A stretch of DNA of 64,000 nucleotides, from the NCBI GenBank assembly GCA_030247885.1, contig JAPDRO010000005.1, positions 186,001 to 250,000 on the forward strand. The letters run 5' to 3'. The position numbers and the translations under genes were made by a program. Positions 48,793-59,363 of this stretch are shown here, one piece after another. The stretch's first letter is position 1; each line of letters opens with the position of its first letter. Under the pieces are notes generated by a model. That model saw nothing but the letters and a program-made list of their open reading frames with translations. It did not search any database and had not been told where the DNA came from. The DNA comes from Taxawa tesnikishii (nom. ined.). Its lineage: Eukaryota > Ascomycota > Dothideomycetes > Dothideales.

Positions 48793-50009
48793 ATGTCTCA
48801 GCCAGAAATCCCAAAGGAGCAGTGGGCTCAGGTCATCGAGAAGACCGGCGGCCCAGTCGAGTACAAGAAGATCCCAGTCCAGCAGCCAGGCCCAGATGAG
48901 GTCCTCATCAACATCAAGTACTCCGGTGTCTGCCACACTGACCTCCACGCCGTCAACGGTGACTGGCCACTGCCAACCAAGCTTCCTCTGGTCGGAGGCC
49001 ACGAGGGTGCTGGTGTCGTCGTCGCCAGGGGCGAGCTGGTGAAGGATGTTGAGATTGGTGACCACGCCGGTGTCAAGGTGAGCATTGCTCATGCATCCTC
49101 CAAATCTGCTCACCAGTGACTGACAACTCCAACAGTGGATCAACGGCTCTTGTCTCGCCTGCGACTTCTGCCAACAGGCCGACGAGCCCCTCTGCCCCAA
49201 GGCCCTCCTCTCCGGCTACACCGTCGACGGCTCCTTCCAGCAATACTGCATTGCCAAGGCCGCCCACGTCGCCCGTCTGCACAAGGACATCCCACTCGAC
49301 GCCGTTGCCCCCGTCCTCTGCGCCGGTATCACCGTCTACAAGGGACTAAAGGAATCCGGTGCTCGCCCAGGCCAGACCGTCGCCATTGTCGGTGCCGGTG
49401 GTGGACTCGGATCCCTCGCCCAGCAGTACGCCAAGGCCATGGGTCTGCGGGTCATCGCCATTGACTCCGGTGAGGAGAAGAAGAAGATGTGCATGGAACA
49501 GCTTGGTGCCAGCTCTTTCGTCGACTTCGCCACCAGCAAGAACGTCGTCAAGGACGTGCAGGCCGCGACTGAGGACGGTCTTGGACCACACGCCGTCATC
49601 CTCGTCGCTGTCAATGAGAAGCCATTCCAGCAGGCTGCTGAGGTTCGTCTTTGTCCCCTCCCTAACCACCCCAGCATCCTCCCCTCCCACCACCCACTTC
49701 ACCCTAACCAAGCACACATACTGACGATACCCACAGTACGTCCGCCCCCGCGGCACAGTCGTCTGCATCGGTCTCCCCGCCGGCGCTTACCTTCGCGCAC
49801 CCGTCTTCGAGTCCGTCATCAAGATGGTCACAATCAAGGGCTCCTACGTCGGTAACCGCAGGGACTCGACTGAGGCCCTCGATTTCTTCCGCCAAGGCCT
49901 CATCAAGGCCCCGTTCAAGGTCGTCGGTCTGTCCGAGCTCCAGAAGGTCTACGACCTCATGCACGAGGGCAAGATCGCCGGACGTTACGTCTTGGACACT
50001 TCCAAGTAA
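48793..50009 (+). CDS. ADH1: Zinc-dependent alcohol dehydrogenase (ADH1 type)
   Basis: Three exons: 48793-49077, 49136-49642 and 49737-50009, with introns of 58 and 94 nt. The product has 354 residues with no frame break. Catalytic zinc ligands are Cys in [11 protein letters not shown], His in GGHEGAG and the later Cys in [14 protein letters not shown]. Structural zinc is bound by four Cys in the [16 protein letters not shown] segment. The NAD-binding motif is [14 protein letters not shown]. Length and motifs match cytosolic tetrameric fungal ADHs that interconvert ethanol and acetaldehyde. Codon choice is strongly biased to C-ending codons compared with neighbours, which fits high expression. 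The start at [14 protein letters not shown] agrees with family N-termini. Confidence 0.96.
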
Positions 50010-50710
50010 AGAAACAAGGAAAACACATCAAAGGGAGGGATAGAAAGATACAGATAATACCCTTTGGAACGGAAAGGCGGTGAAAATATGGCGCCCAGGT
50101 GGCGGAGCGGTTGGTTGATGATGGTTACGTTGGTTGCTTACTTTGGATTCGGGGATGCTGTACATACTTTTACCCGCACGATGTTTTGGAACGTTGGAAA
50201 ATGAATACATGAGCACTGACACTTGAAGATCCGTTCCCAAGTACCTTTGTACTTCGACGCAATGGTTTTTGCCTATATCGGATAGGCGGCCGGAATTCAT
50301 GGCACTGCTCATAATGATAGTCAACTTCTGTTGCAGGTTGTCTGTACCGCGGGGATGCTGTCTAACAAGAAACGGCAACAGGGCCAACATTAAAGTCTTA
50401 GAGAGGCGCAAAGGTGGAATAGTATCATACGGGTGCTGCCGACGATGCTGTCTCCTCCTTTGTATTGATATCGCTACAAACGCGCTGCGGCTGCGGGACC
50501 CCTTCAGCGGTCAGCCCCTCTATGAACTTTTCGTCGCACGCTATGAATCGTCTCCATCGTCTCTCCACCTCTCTCAAGACCACCCAATTGCTCGCAAGAG
50601 CTACGAAGCCACGACCACATACATTTCACTTTCACTTCCACTTCCACTTCGTCGCTCGTCAGACTATCGCACCAACACTTAGCCCACGACATCAGACCTT
50701 CTTCCGCACA
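50010..50710. other. Gap between ADH and the ARC1-like gene; open frame extends upstream of ARC1
   Basis: 701 nt. From 50522 onward the sequence is open in the ARC1 frame, with ATGs at 50522 and 50543. It encodes a basic, Ser/Thr-rich stretch with no acidic residue and a TTTCAC-type hexamer repeat (about 50623-50651, read as His-Phe repeats). It could be leader RNA or an N-terminal extension. Confidence 0.55.
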
Positions 50711-52089
50711 ATGGCCAGCTTCGGCAACTTGGACGACAAGGTCAAGTCCTTCATCGAGAAAGCCTACCCACAGGCCGAGCTCGCCGGTAGCGACCCAGCT
50801 AAGGTCTCCTCCTCCATCTTCCCTCAGGCAGAGTACAGCACCGCCGAGAAGACGGAGATTGAGCAATGGCTCATCACCTCATCCCACATTGCCTCGCCAT
50901 CCGAGGACGCAGCAAAGACCGCCGAGCGCCTATCCTCGCTCAACACACACCTCAGCACCCGCACCACCCTCCTCGGCAGCAAGCCCTCGGTTGCGGACGT
51001 CGCACTCTACGCCCGCCTCGCGCCCCTCGTGGCCTCCTGGAGCGCAGAGCAGCGCACGGGAGAGCAGGGATACCACCACATCGTCCGCCACGTCGACTTT
51101 GTGCAGAACGCCCCTCTCTTCTCCCTCAAGATGGCAGACGCCGAGAAGGTGAGCATCGACACGGATAACGTCGTCTCCAAGATCAAGCCCGTCGACGCCA
51201 AAGCCGAGAAAGAGCGCAAGAAGAAGGAGAAGGAGGCACTTGCCGCAGGCGCCGAAGGTGCTGCAGCCGCTGGCGCGACCGTCACATCCGCCGCGACGCC
51301 CGAGACGCAGCAGAAGAGCAAGAAGGAGAAGAAGAAGGAGGAGGAGCAGGAGGAGGAGACCAAGGAGGGTGCTAGCACGGGCGACAAGATCGCCGCGGCC
51401 GTGGGGCAGGAGCAGCCCGGCGTAGAGAAGAAGGACAAGAAGGAGAAGAAAGAGAAGAAGGCCAAGCCGCAGAAGAACGCGCCGGCGCCGGAGAAGCCAC
51501 TCGCCCGCCCTCATCGACCTCCGCGTCGGACACATCCTGAAAGCCATCCAGCACCCAAACGCCGACAGCCTGTACGTCTCGACCATCGCCGTCGGTGACG
51601 CCGCCGGAACGGAGAACACGAGCGAGTACGAGGGCCAGGTGTGCCGGACCGTGTGCTCGGGCCTCAACGGCCTCGTCCCGCTCGAGGAGATGCAGGGCCG
51701 CAAGATCGTCGCCGTGTGCAACCTCAAGCCCGTCACCATGCGCGGCATCAAATCCGCCGCCATGGTGCTCGCCGCCTCCCCGCCTGGCGCCCGGCGAGGC
51801 AGACGACCACAAGGGCCCCGTCGAGCTGGTGAACCCGCCCGCGCACGCAAACGCCGGCGATCGCGTCTACTTTGAGGGCTGGGAGGGCGAGCCCGAGCCC
51901 GTGCTGAACCCGAAGAAGAAGGTCTGGGAGGACTGTCAGCCCGGCTTCACCACCACCGAGGAGCTGGAGGTGGCGTTCGAGGCGGACAGGACGGAAAAGT
52001 TGAAGGAGAGTGGCAAAGGCTTGGGCAAGCTGAGGACAAAGGACGGGCTTTGCTCGGTCAAGAGCTTGAAGGGTGCTACGGTGAGGTAA
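50711..52089 (+). CDS. ARC1: ARC1-like tRNA-binding cofactor of aminoacyl-tRNA synthetases
   Basis: Single exon, about 460 residues. The N-terminal 140 residues form a GST-C-like domain (VADVALYARLAPLVASWS). A long Lys/Glu/Ala-rich linker follows, with repeated KKEKKK. The C-terminal EMAP-II/OB tRNA-binding domain contains IDLRVGHILKAIQHPNADSL, EEMQGRKIVAVCNLKPVTMRG and, after a frame change, GPVELVNPPAHANAGDRVYF with FEGWEGEPEPVLNPKKK. In yeast, Arc1 binds MetRS and GluRS and delivers tRNA to them. Two frame changes are needed, near 51500 (KPL to SPALID) and at the CCCC run 51778-51781 (LAAS to RLAPGE). Both are of the plus-one or minus-two type, unlike the minus-one losses elsewhere in the window. 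No introns fit. The ATG at 50711 has good context (CACAATGGC); earlier in-frame ATGs are discussed in the findings. Confidence 0.87.
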
Positions 52090-52981
52090 AAAAAGTTGGG
52101 AGGGGGGTATGATTGTTGCCATGATTGGGGGAATGACATAGACGGGCGGGTCGCTATGGTTGCCGTTTTCTGCGCAAGGGAAACCACGAAACAGGGACAT
52201 GAAGGCGTAAACGTCCCCCAATCCCTTCTTCTGCGGAGGCAGGAAAATCAGGCAAGCGTCTCGGAAACTCAAGCTCTCGACCATTTTTGCACTCCTAATA
52301 ATTCAGAAACCCTTTCAACTCTACTAGCAGCTCAATTGGCACCCCCGGCCCAACCCTCACTGCAGAAATCTGTAGTGTTTGAAAGGGGTTTTCTTTACTT
52401 TGCCTGTCGTTATTTATAAGGCAAACCCCAACCCCCAACCCCCTTGTAACGAGATTCATCTGAGGAGCTGAGCAAAGAACCTTTTCTTCTTATGCTATTT
52501 GATGTTGTTCCAACAAGCAGTGGTGCGACTGGTGGGCAAATAGAGAAGACTCGCCTGTTGCAGAAGCCATTGGAACAAGGCTTTGTCAGGTGAAGTTGCG
52601 GAAAGCGCGATGCTAGTGTGCGGGCGCCTTTGTGGAAGGCGCTCATCGATTTAAGGCAGGTATGACGGGATAGACTAAGGGCGATAAGACTCGGCCCTTG
52701 GTGAAGGCGGGATCTGGAAGAAGAGTTTGGAGATTTATAGACTGTAACTGTTTTTCCTTTCCTGCTTGATGTTCGTGTCTTAGGAGCAGCATCATGTTTC
52801 ACAAACCTTTGATGTGCTTAACAACACATCATGAGACGTTTCACCACTTACCTCTCATCCCTGATGACTACCTCTGTCAACCCTTTCCTGCCGTTGTTTC
52901 TTCACATCACACCACTCAAAACCCACGCCATCCATCACTCAACCCCACGCCCATGCAACCAACACAAACCACAACTCAATC
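52090..52981. other. 0.9-kb gap, no gene seen
   Basis: 3' flank of the ARC1-like gene and upstream region of the 248-residue ORF. A C-rich repeat (AACCCCC-like units) lies at 52424-52445. Confidence 0.55.
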
Positions 52982-53728
52982 ATGGAGGGTTCCAGCAATA
53001 TGCGCACTCACAGCGTAACCCGCTCGCGTGGTCAAATCCAAAAATCGTCCTCAAGGGCGACCTACCGCAATGGTTCGTCTTCGAAGGTTCACGATGCCAA
53101 ATCTTACCGCGTCACAAAATCTCGCGGCAAGCCGCGCACGGCTCGATCGTTGGTCCGCAAGGGCTTGCCGCTGGACAAGGGGGCTCTGGAAGGCTACGCA
53201 GAGGAAGTAGCAGGAGAGGAAGAGGCCTCGCTTCAACAAGCGACGTCCGGAGGAGCTCCAGGGTCTGTGGGCTGGTGGACGCTAGACACGCACATCAAAG
53301 TGAACGGCAGATGGATGGCTCTGGCACCCGAGAACCTTGCACCTAGGAAAAACGTCTATCGAGACGAGTCCGCAAACGAAGTCGACGTCTCCACCTGGGA
53401 GAAGTGTGTGGGTCTTGCGGAGCGAGTCGGCGTCGACGCGGCGGTGACGATGATCGTTGACGAGGGATACGAGAAAGCGCGCGAGTACTTCGGAGACGGC
53501 TTGAGCGAGGCGCTTGCGCGGAAGCAGGCGGAGGCCATGGAGAAGCTTGGGGAACTCGTGCTGGATGAGGGAGATCAGGCGGCGATGGGTCTGATGAATC
53601 TTTCGCTTGCGATGAGGGCGGCGGACCGGGACGACAACCAAAGCGACTGGATTAGAGTCTCCGAAGCTGAAGCTGAGAGGTTGAGCAAGGAGGTGGCCGA
53701 GGGTAAGAGAAGACTCTTCGAGTTGTGA
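52982..53728 (+). CDS. Uncharacterised 248-residue protein
   Basis: Single exon. The first 60 residues are basic and Ser/Arg-rich (HSVTRSRGQIQKSSSRATYR), without a clear signal peptide. The central part has WWTLDTHIKVNGRWMALAPE, and the rest is acidic and helical, rich in Ala and Glu (VGLAERVGVDAAVTMIVDEG, RKQAEAMEKLGELVLDEGD, SEAEAERLSKEVAEGKRRLF). I do not recognise the family. Even codon use, absence of frame breaks and a clean stop support a real gene. The basic N-terminus could bind nucleic acid or be a nuclear signal. No neighbour suggests a function. Confidence 0.6.
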   Translation: MEGSSNMRTHSVTRSRGQIQKSSSRATYRNGSSSKVHDAKSYRVTKSRGKPRTARSLVRKGLPLDKGALEGYAEEVAGEEEASLQQATSGGAPGSVGWWTLDTHIKVNGRWMALAPENLAPRKNVYRDESANEVDVSTWEKCVGLAERVGVDAAVTMIVDEGYEKAREYFGDGLSEALARKQAEAMEKLGELVLDEGDQAAMGLMNLSLAMRAADRDDNQSDWIRVSEAEAERLSKEVAEGKRRLFEL

Positions 53729-54785
53729 TGATGAGGGCGAGTGTGATTGAGAGCAATGGCTGGACGGGGCGAGTGATGTTGCGCGTGCAGCACCAGAGGA
53801 GAGTGTCGAAAGAGGAAGGTTAGCGAGGCATGAACAGGCGGACGAGACGCCTGCTGGTAAGAGCCCAACTCACTCGTCCGGACGGACAGGAGTGTCTCTT
53901 TTATTGAGTGCAGAATATGGTATGGGAAACATGTCTTCTCTGTGGCTGTGGTAGAGTTAGCAGCATGATCGAATATCAGAGATCTTCTATTGTTTGCTAT
54001 CTGCGTAAACTTTCTGATGTAGTTTTGTGTTATCATCCCTGCAAGAAGACCTGGCACAAGGCTTCGTTCGGTCATAGGTTAACGTTCTTTTCCACCTTGA
54101 GAGCTTGTGATATGCGTCGTCACAGGAACAAGAGGACTTTAGATCACGGTAAGCTCATCGCCCTCATCAGCATGACTACGAGGGCCATGTATACCAGGTC
54201 CTCACCCCTAGGCATCTGAACAACCCGACTCTCGCTCATAGCCAGGAATGGATGAGCTCAGACTTTCATGTTTGACAGTTCGGGCTGGAGCCAAACTGGA
54301 GATTTTCCCTCGTGGCCCCACTAGAAGCATAAGCGCTCTGCTGATCATCAAAGGAGAATGCTGCAGAACACAGGGGCCTTGCTCACTTCGAGTAGTCGTT
54401 TTGCTTGTATCAGGTCCTGGTTTGTACATGGAGAGAATGGATGAACGACGTTCTTGGCAGGTGAAGCTGAGCAGTGCTTCGGGAGTCGGGCCGGCTCTTG
54501 GCGCAGCAAAAATTGAGGCTCTTCGACGGCCAACACATTTTTACAGCCCAACCCCTCTCCAATCATCCGACTTATAAACTCTTGCTCGAGGGTAACCGCA
54601 AGGCCCCTCCCATTCCGCAGTCACGGTCTCCATCACTCTCCCCGCTTCACTTTCTCTTCTTCCCGGACCCTTTTCCACTCTGCAGCAGGCCCTGCACTTG
54701 CAATCCGCTTTCAGATCCAGCTACCTGCGACTCGACCAACAAGCCCCTCGTAGTTGTCCGAACCTTTGCAAGCAAAAAGAAAAAG
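53729..54785. other. 1.1-kb gap, no gene seen
   Basis: 3' flank of the 248-residue ORF and the promoter and leader of OLA1. The last 150 nt are CT-rich. Confidence 0.55.
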
Positions 54786-56297
54786 ATGGCGCCAAAGAAA
54801 GCAGTCAAGGAGGAGAAGATCCTGCTCGGCAGACCGGGCAACAACCTGAAGAGTGGTATCGTATGTAGGGATATGGACGCATCAGCCTGTAAAGAAAGGA
54901 CATCGCTGACAGCCACAGGTCGGACTGGCCAACGTCGGCAAGTCGACACTCTTCCAGGCCATCACCAAGTCGTCTCTGGGTAACCCGGCGAACTTCCCCT
55001 ATGCCACTATCGATCCCGAAGAGGCTCGTGTCATCGTCCCTGATGAGCGATTCGACTGGCTCTGCGAACACTACAAGCCAAAATCCCAAGTCCCCGCCCA
55101 CTTGACCATCTACGACATTGCTGGGTTGACCCGTGGAGCGTCCACCGGTGCCGGTCTTGGAAACGCCTTCTTGTCCCACATCCGTGCTGTCGATGCCATC
55201 TTCCAGGTCGTCCGATGCTTCGACGATGCTGAGATTATCCATGTCGAAGGTGATGTCGATCCCGTCCGTGATCTGACCATCATCAGCGAGGAGTTGCGGA
55301 TCAAGGATATCGAGTTTGTCGAGAAGGCACTCGAGAGCTTGAGCAAGCAGACAAGGCGCGGCGGACAGTCTCTTGAGATGAAGAAGCTGAAGGAGGAGCA
55401 AGCTACTGTGGAGAAGATTTTGGATCTGCTCAAGTCGGGCAAGGACGTGCGCAAGGGAGAGTGGGGACCAAAGGAGGTACGTTACGCGTCTTTGCCATTC
55501 ATTCTGCAAGATCTCCATTCTATGATGATCAAGAGCGACTGCTCTATAATCCCAGCTCTTCGAACGCCTCACCAATTCAACGCAGAGGTCGTCTTGAGAA
55601 CACGTCCCATCTGACTTTCCAGTCAACCCTTTACTCGTTCCCTTGCATGCAACATTGTTCTGCATACGCTGACAAGAAGATGAACAGGTTGAGGTTATCA
55701 ACCCTCTCTTCCTGCTCACGGCCAAGCCCGTTGTCTATCTTGTCAACCTCAGCGAGAAGGACTACATCCGTCAGAAGAACAAGTACCTGCCCAAGATCGC
55801 TGCATGGGTCAAGGAGCACGCCGAGGGTGACCCAATCATCCCCATCTCCGTCTCCTTCGAGGAGCGTCTCACCCGGTTCGAAACCGAGAAGGAGGCCGAT
55901 GAGGAGTGCAAGAACCTTGGCACCAAGTCTGCCCTTCCCAAGGCCATCACCACTATGCGCAAGGCCTTGAATCTCGGCAGCTTCTTCACGACGGGTACCG
56001 ACGAAGTCCGTCAATGGACTATCCGCAAGGGCACCAAGGCGCCCGCGGCTGCTGGTGTGATTCACACTGACTTTGAGAAGACCTTCATTCAGGCCATTGT
56101 GTACAACTACAGCGTGCTGAAGGAGGAGGGAGACGAAGCCACTGTCAAGGCAAAGGGCAAGATCATGACCAAGGGCAAGGACTATGTGGTAGAAGACGGT
56201 AAGTTACTCCAGTTTGGGTGGATCGTCTCGTTCCACAGGCTAACAGTATGCCACAGGCGATATCCTGCTCATCAAGGCAGGAGCTGCCAAGTCATGA
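54786..56297 (+). CDS. OLA1: OLA1/YchF Obg-like ATPase
   Basis: Four exons: 54786-54860, 54919-55476, 55688-56198 and 56257-56297. The product has 394 residues, the exact usual length in fungi. P-loop GLANVGKST at about residue 27, switch region NFPYATIDPEE, G3 motif DIAGLTRGAS, and the G4 position has NLSE instead of NKxD (VVYLVNLSEKD), which in this family gives ATP preference over GTP. A TGS domain ends the protein (GVIHTDFEKTFIQAIVYNY). The enzyme associates with ribosomes and responds to oxidative stress in other eukaryotes. Introns 1 and 3 are 58 nt each, but intron 2 (55477-55687) is 211 nt, far longer than any other in the window. Confidence 0.97.
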
Positions 56298-56909
56298 GCA
56301 ACGCAATTGGTTGGTTTCGTAGTCTACGTTGATACCCAGGGACGGACGGTCGTGGCGCCTACTCTCTCGTGTCAAGGGAGAGGCGGCGTTGGTATTGTGT
56401 GCTCGTTCTCGCTGAATGCTCGGGAGTGAAGATAAGAGAGGCACATCCACAGCTGTGACATGCCAGCTGCGTAATGCGGCCTTGTCCAGCTCTCTCTAGC
56501 AATCTGCCTTCGATGGAGTCCGAAAAGCCCTCTGTTTTGGTACATACACCAGATTGTGAAAAACGAACTTTTTTTTTGGAAGAAACGCAAGCAAGCACTT
56601 CTTTACTGGTTCAACCATTGTTGTTCTCGTCCCTGAACCCTTGATGTGTTTGAACGCCCCCGCTTCTAGTGGCACGTGGGGCACGGATAAACCTTCCAAC
56701 AGCTCCATCTGCCGAGCATCCATGTGAATGCGACGTCAGTGTTGTCTTCTAATCTAAGCCTTTCCACTCTGTGAAAACAAGTTGATCCGCTCTCGCTTCT
56801 CTGCGACATTTGTTCCAATCTCATTTCTGATACATATCCTTGAGAGAGAAACGCTTCCTTCCCGATTGCTGAAAGTCCCGACTGCTGCTGCCTATCCACA
56901 CCATAAACC
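56298..56909. other. 0.6-kb gap, no gene seen
   Basis: 3' flank of OLA1 and promoter of OPI3. A T9 run lies at about 56570-56578. Confidence 0.55.
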
Positions 56910-57721
56910 ATGGCAGGCTACATTGATTTTAGCCAGCCAACGTTCTGGTGTACGTTTCCTAAAGAGTTTGCATTGGGTATCTAGAAATTGATGCGGTGTC
57001 TGCAGTGTCCGCGGCCTCGATCGTGTTCAACCCTACGTTCTGGAAGTAAGGCTTCCTGATGTTCGAGTGAAATGGCGGCCAAGTCACTAACTGTATTGCA
57101 GCACCGCAGCTCGCTCTGAGTACCACAACAAGACCATCACCAAGCTGTTCAAGGGCAACTCGCTGTACGGATGCTACGCTCTCGCCGTCACCATCTTCAC
57201 GTTAGGGATCATCAGAGATGCAATGTAAGTCCAGATCTTCCGGCCACCAAGCCGCATGGAGCACGAAGATCTCGAAAAGCATTCCAGTACTGACTCTCCA
57301 GCTACGAGCGCGCCCTCCGCACTCAGCCCTCCCATCCCCTCCTCCAAACACCTCTCGCAAACGCTCTCGCAGTCGCCCTTTTCGCCAGCGGTAACATCCT
57401 GGTCCTCTCCTCCATGTGGGCGCTCGGTATCACCGGCACGTACCTGGGCGACTACTTTGGCATCCTGATGGACGATATGGTGACGGGCTTCCCTTCAACG
57501 TGACCGACGCGCCCATGTATTACGGCTCTACCATGAGCTTCCTGGGTAGCGCGCTGTGGCTGGGAAAGCCGGCAGGCATTGCTCTGACGGCGCTGGTGTT
57601 CGTCGTGTACAAGGTTGCGCTGAGCTTCGAGGACCCCTTCACCGCTGGTATCTACGCGAAGAGGGAGAGGGAACAAAAGACGGGACCCAAGGGCGGAAGG
57701 ATCGGCCCGAAGACGGATTAG
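56910..57721 (+). CDS. OPI3: Phospholipid methyltransferase (OPI3/PEM2 type)
   Basis: Four exons: 56910-56949, 57006-57045, 57102-57224 and 57302-57721, with introns of 56, 56 and 77 nt. The product has 207 residues if one base is missing. Family blocks: IDFSQPTFWLSAASIVFNPT, ARSEYHNKTITKLF, YGCYALAVTIFTLGIIRD, SSMWALGITGTYLGDYFGIL and ALSFEDPFTAGIYAKRE. Three to four membrane segments. It adds the second and third methyl groups to phosphatidylethanolamine to make phosphatidylcholine in the ER, using S-adenosylmethionine. At the CCC run 57491-57493, MVTGFP must continue as FNVTDAPMYYG one base out of frame; the unshifted frame stops two codons later. Two 40-nt exons open the gene. Confidence 0.93.
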
Positions 57722-58099
57722 AGGCTGAAGGTGAGATCAGAGGGAGAGGGCTGTATTCAACATCAGCGCTGGCGTTAGGGAGAAGGGATGGGAATACGTC
57801 TTTCAACAGCAATGACGTACCCTGGGTGGTTGTAGTGTGTTGACCATGCTTGTTTAGTGATGATGGATGGAGAAAAGCCGGTAGAGAAAAGCCCAATGCA
57901 ACAGAAGCCAAAAGCCCAATGCACCAGATCGAATGCGACGAGCGTGTACTATATGCACAGCCCCATGCTTCTGTTCAACATTTCGATTGTCCGGTTGAAT
58001 TCGTCATACGCATGCACCTTGTGTTGCAGATGCTCTGGTCTTCTGTTTCCTGCATTCAGTACTTTTCTTGTCTCAGGCTCACTGAACTACGACAAAGGC

Positions 58100-58396
58100 T
58101 CACACTCTATACGCCTTCTGGGAGAGCTTCCCTGTCTGGGAGAACTTTTGTGCATGCCATACGTAGAGCAGGTTCTTCACCAGCTTGTGCTCTGTGCCTT
58201 TGGCCTTCGTGGCTCCCTCCAGGAAGGTCAGAGTCCGTGAGATCTGCCCTTGGTCGAATGAAGAAGAGGGACGAGTGCGGAAGGCGGTGCGTAGTCGGTC
58301 TCGCGCTGCGTAGCGTGCGGGTTTGGAGTACTGCACGGCACGTAACGCTTGTTTGTAGAGGGCGCGGTATGCTGTAATGATCTCTGGTTGGGACAT
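58100..58396 (-). CDS. Small LYR-family mitochondrial protein (DUF1763)
   Basis: Single exon, 98 residues. Begins MSQPEIITAYRALYKQALRA, where LYK takes the place of the LYR motif, followed by VQYSKPARYAARDRLRTAF and TEHKLVKNLLYVWHAQKF. This pattern fits the fungal DUF1763 branch of the LYR superfamily, small three-helix proteins that serve as assembly factors or accessory subunits in mitochondria, often with acyl carrier protein. The N-terminus is not strongly cleavable-presequence-like. It is convergent with OPI3 (378 nt apart). The partner complex is unknown. Confidence 0.82.
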   Translation of the reverse strand: MSQPEIITAYRALYKQALRAVQYSKPARYAARDRLRTAFRTRPSSSFDQGQISRTLTFLEGATKAKGTEHKLVKNLLYVWHAQKFSQTGKLSQKAYRV

Positions 58397-59363
58397 CCTG
58401 ATAATGCTCCTAGTCCTTAGACATCTGTCAGTTTTTTTGGTTTACAAATACCTCAACACATACTACTCCATAGATTGCTCACTCTGTTTGACAAGACTGA
58501 TACTTGCCCCCTTTACTCATAGAATTTTCAACTCTCACCTCGCCAGAACTGCCAGATTCAGACAGTCTACTCTGCTTGGCTATGCCTTCCCTACTTAGAC
58601 GTTCGATCTCTCCCTGGACATTCAGAGTTGATTTGGTTTCACACGGACGTCCAAGACTCAAGGAAAAGTGCTGATGTCAGGTGACCCAACCTGTCAGCCA
58701 AGAGGCCCGAGCGTCTCCCCACTGAAACAAAACCTCTCGTCCCGCTTCTCAGACTCGACAGCAGCGACGACACAGTCTCACCTTCGCATACACACACTCG
58801 AACATCTCACAGCGCATCGCATCGCATCTCACTGCTCGCGGCATACATTTGTCGTCGTGACAGTACAGTGTCGTGCGCTAACTCTTTCAGGATCGTGTAG
58901 ACCGCGTTCCATTGTGGGACATTGTAGATCTGCTCGGCTACGCATAGGTGACCACCAACTTGCTCTCAGGTTGGCACAAGTCCAGCGTTTCTCAGTTCAG
59001 CGTACCTCTGTTACAGCCAAGGACGGCACGTCTACCGGACAACTCCCTACAACGGAAGCGTATTGCTGCCCTGCCATTGCTAAACTGCCACCGCTGCATA
59101 CCACTGCCACTGCCACGCCGGCCGCCGCACACCACCCCAGATCACACTGTTTTCGTTGCTTCGCGTTCGAAAAACATTGTGAGAGGGCTCTCATACTGAC
59201 TGACTCGATTTGAGCAAAGGCTTCTCGTTTTCTCTTTTCTTTACGTCTATGCCACGTTCTGAGAATCCACTGTAGCAGAGATTTCAGTTCCTGCGTCTCA
59301 GTCAGGACCCGTTCTTGTTGCAGATTCCTCAACCTTTTCTACCCTTCAGCATTTCTCAGAAAG
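58397..59363. other. 1-kb divergent promoter gap, no gene seen
   Basis: Between the LYR gene (minus) and the DUF2293 gene (plus). The last 200 nt are CT-rich leader-like sequence. No coding block recognised. Confidence 0.55.
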
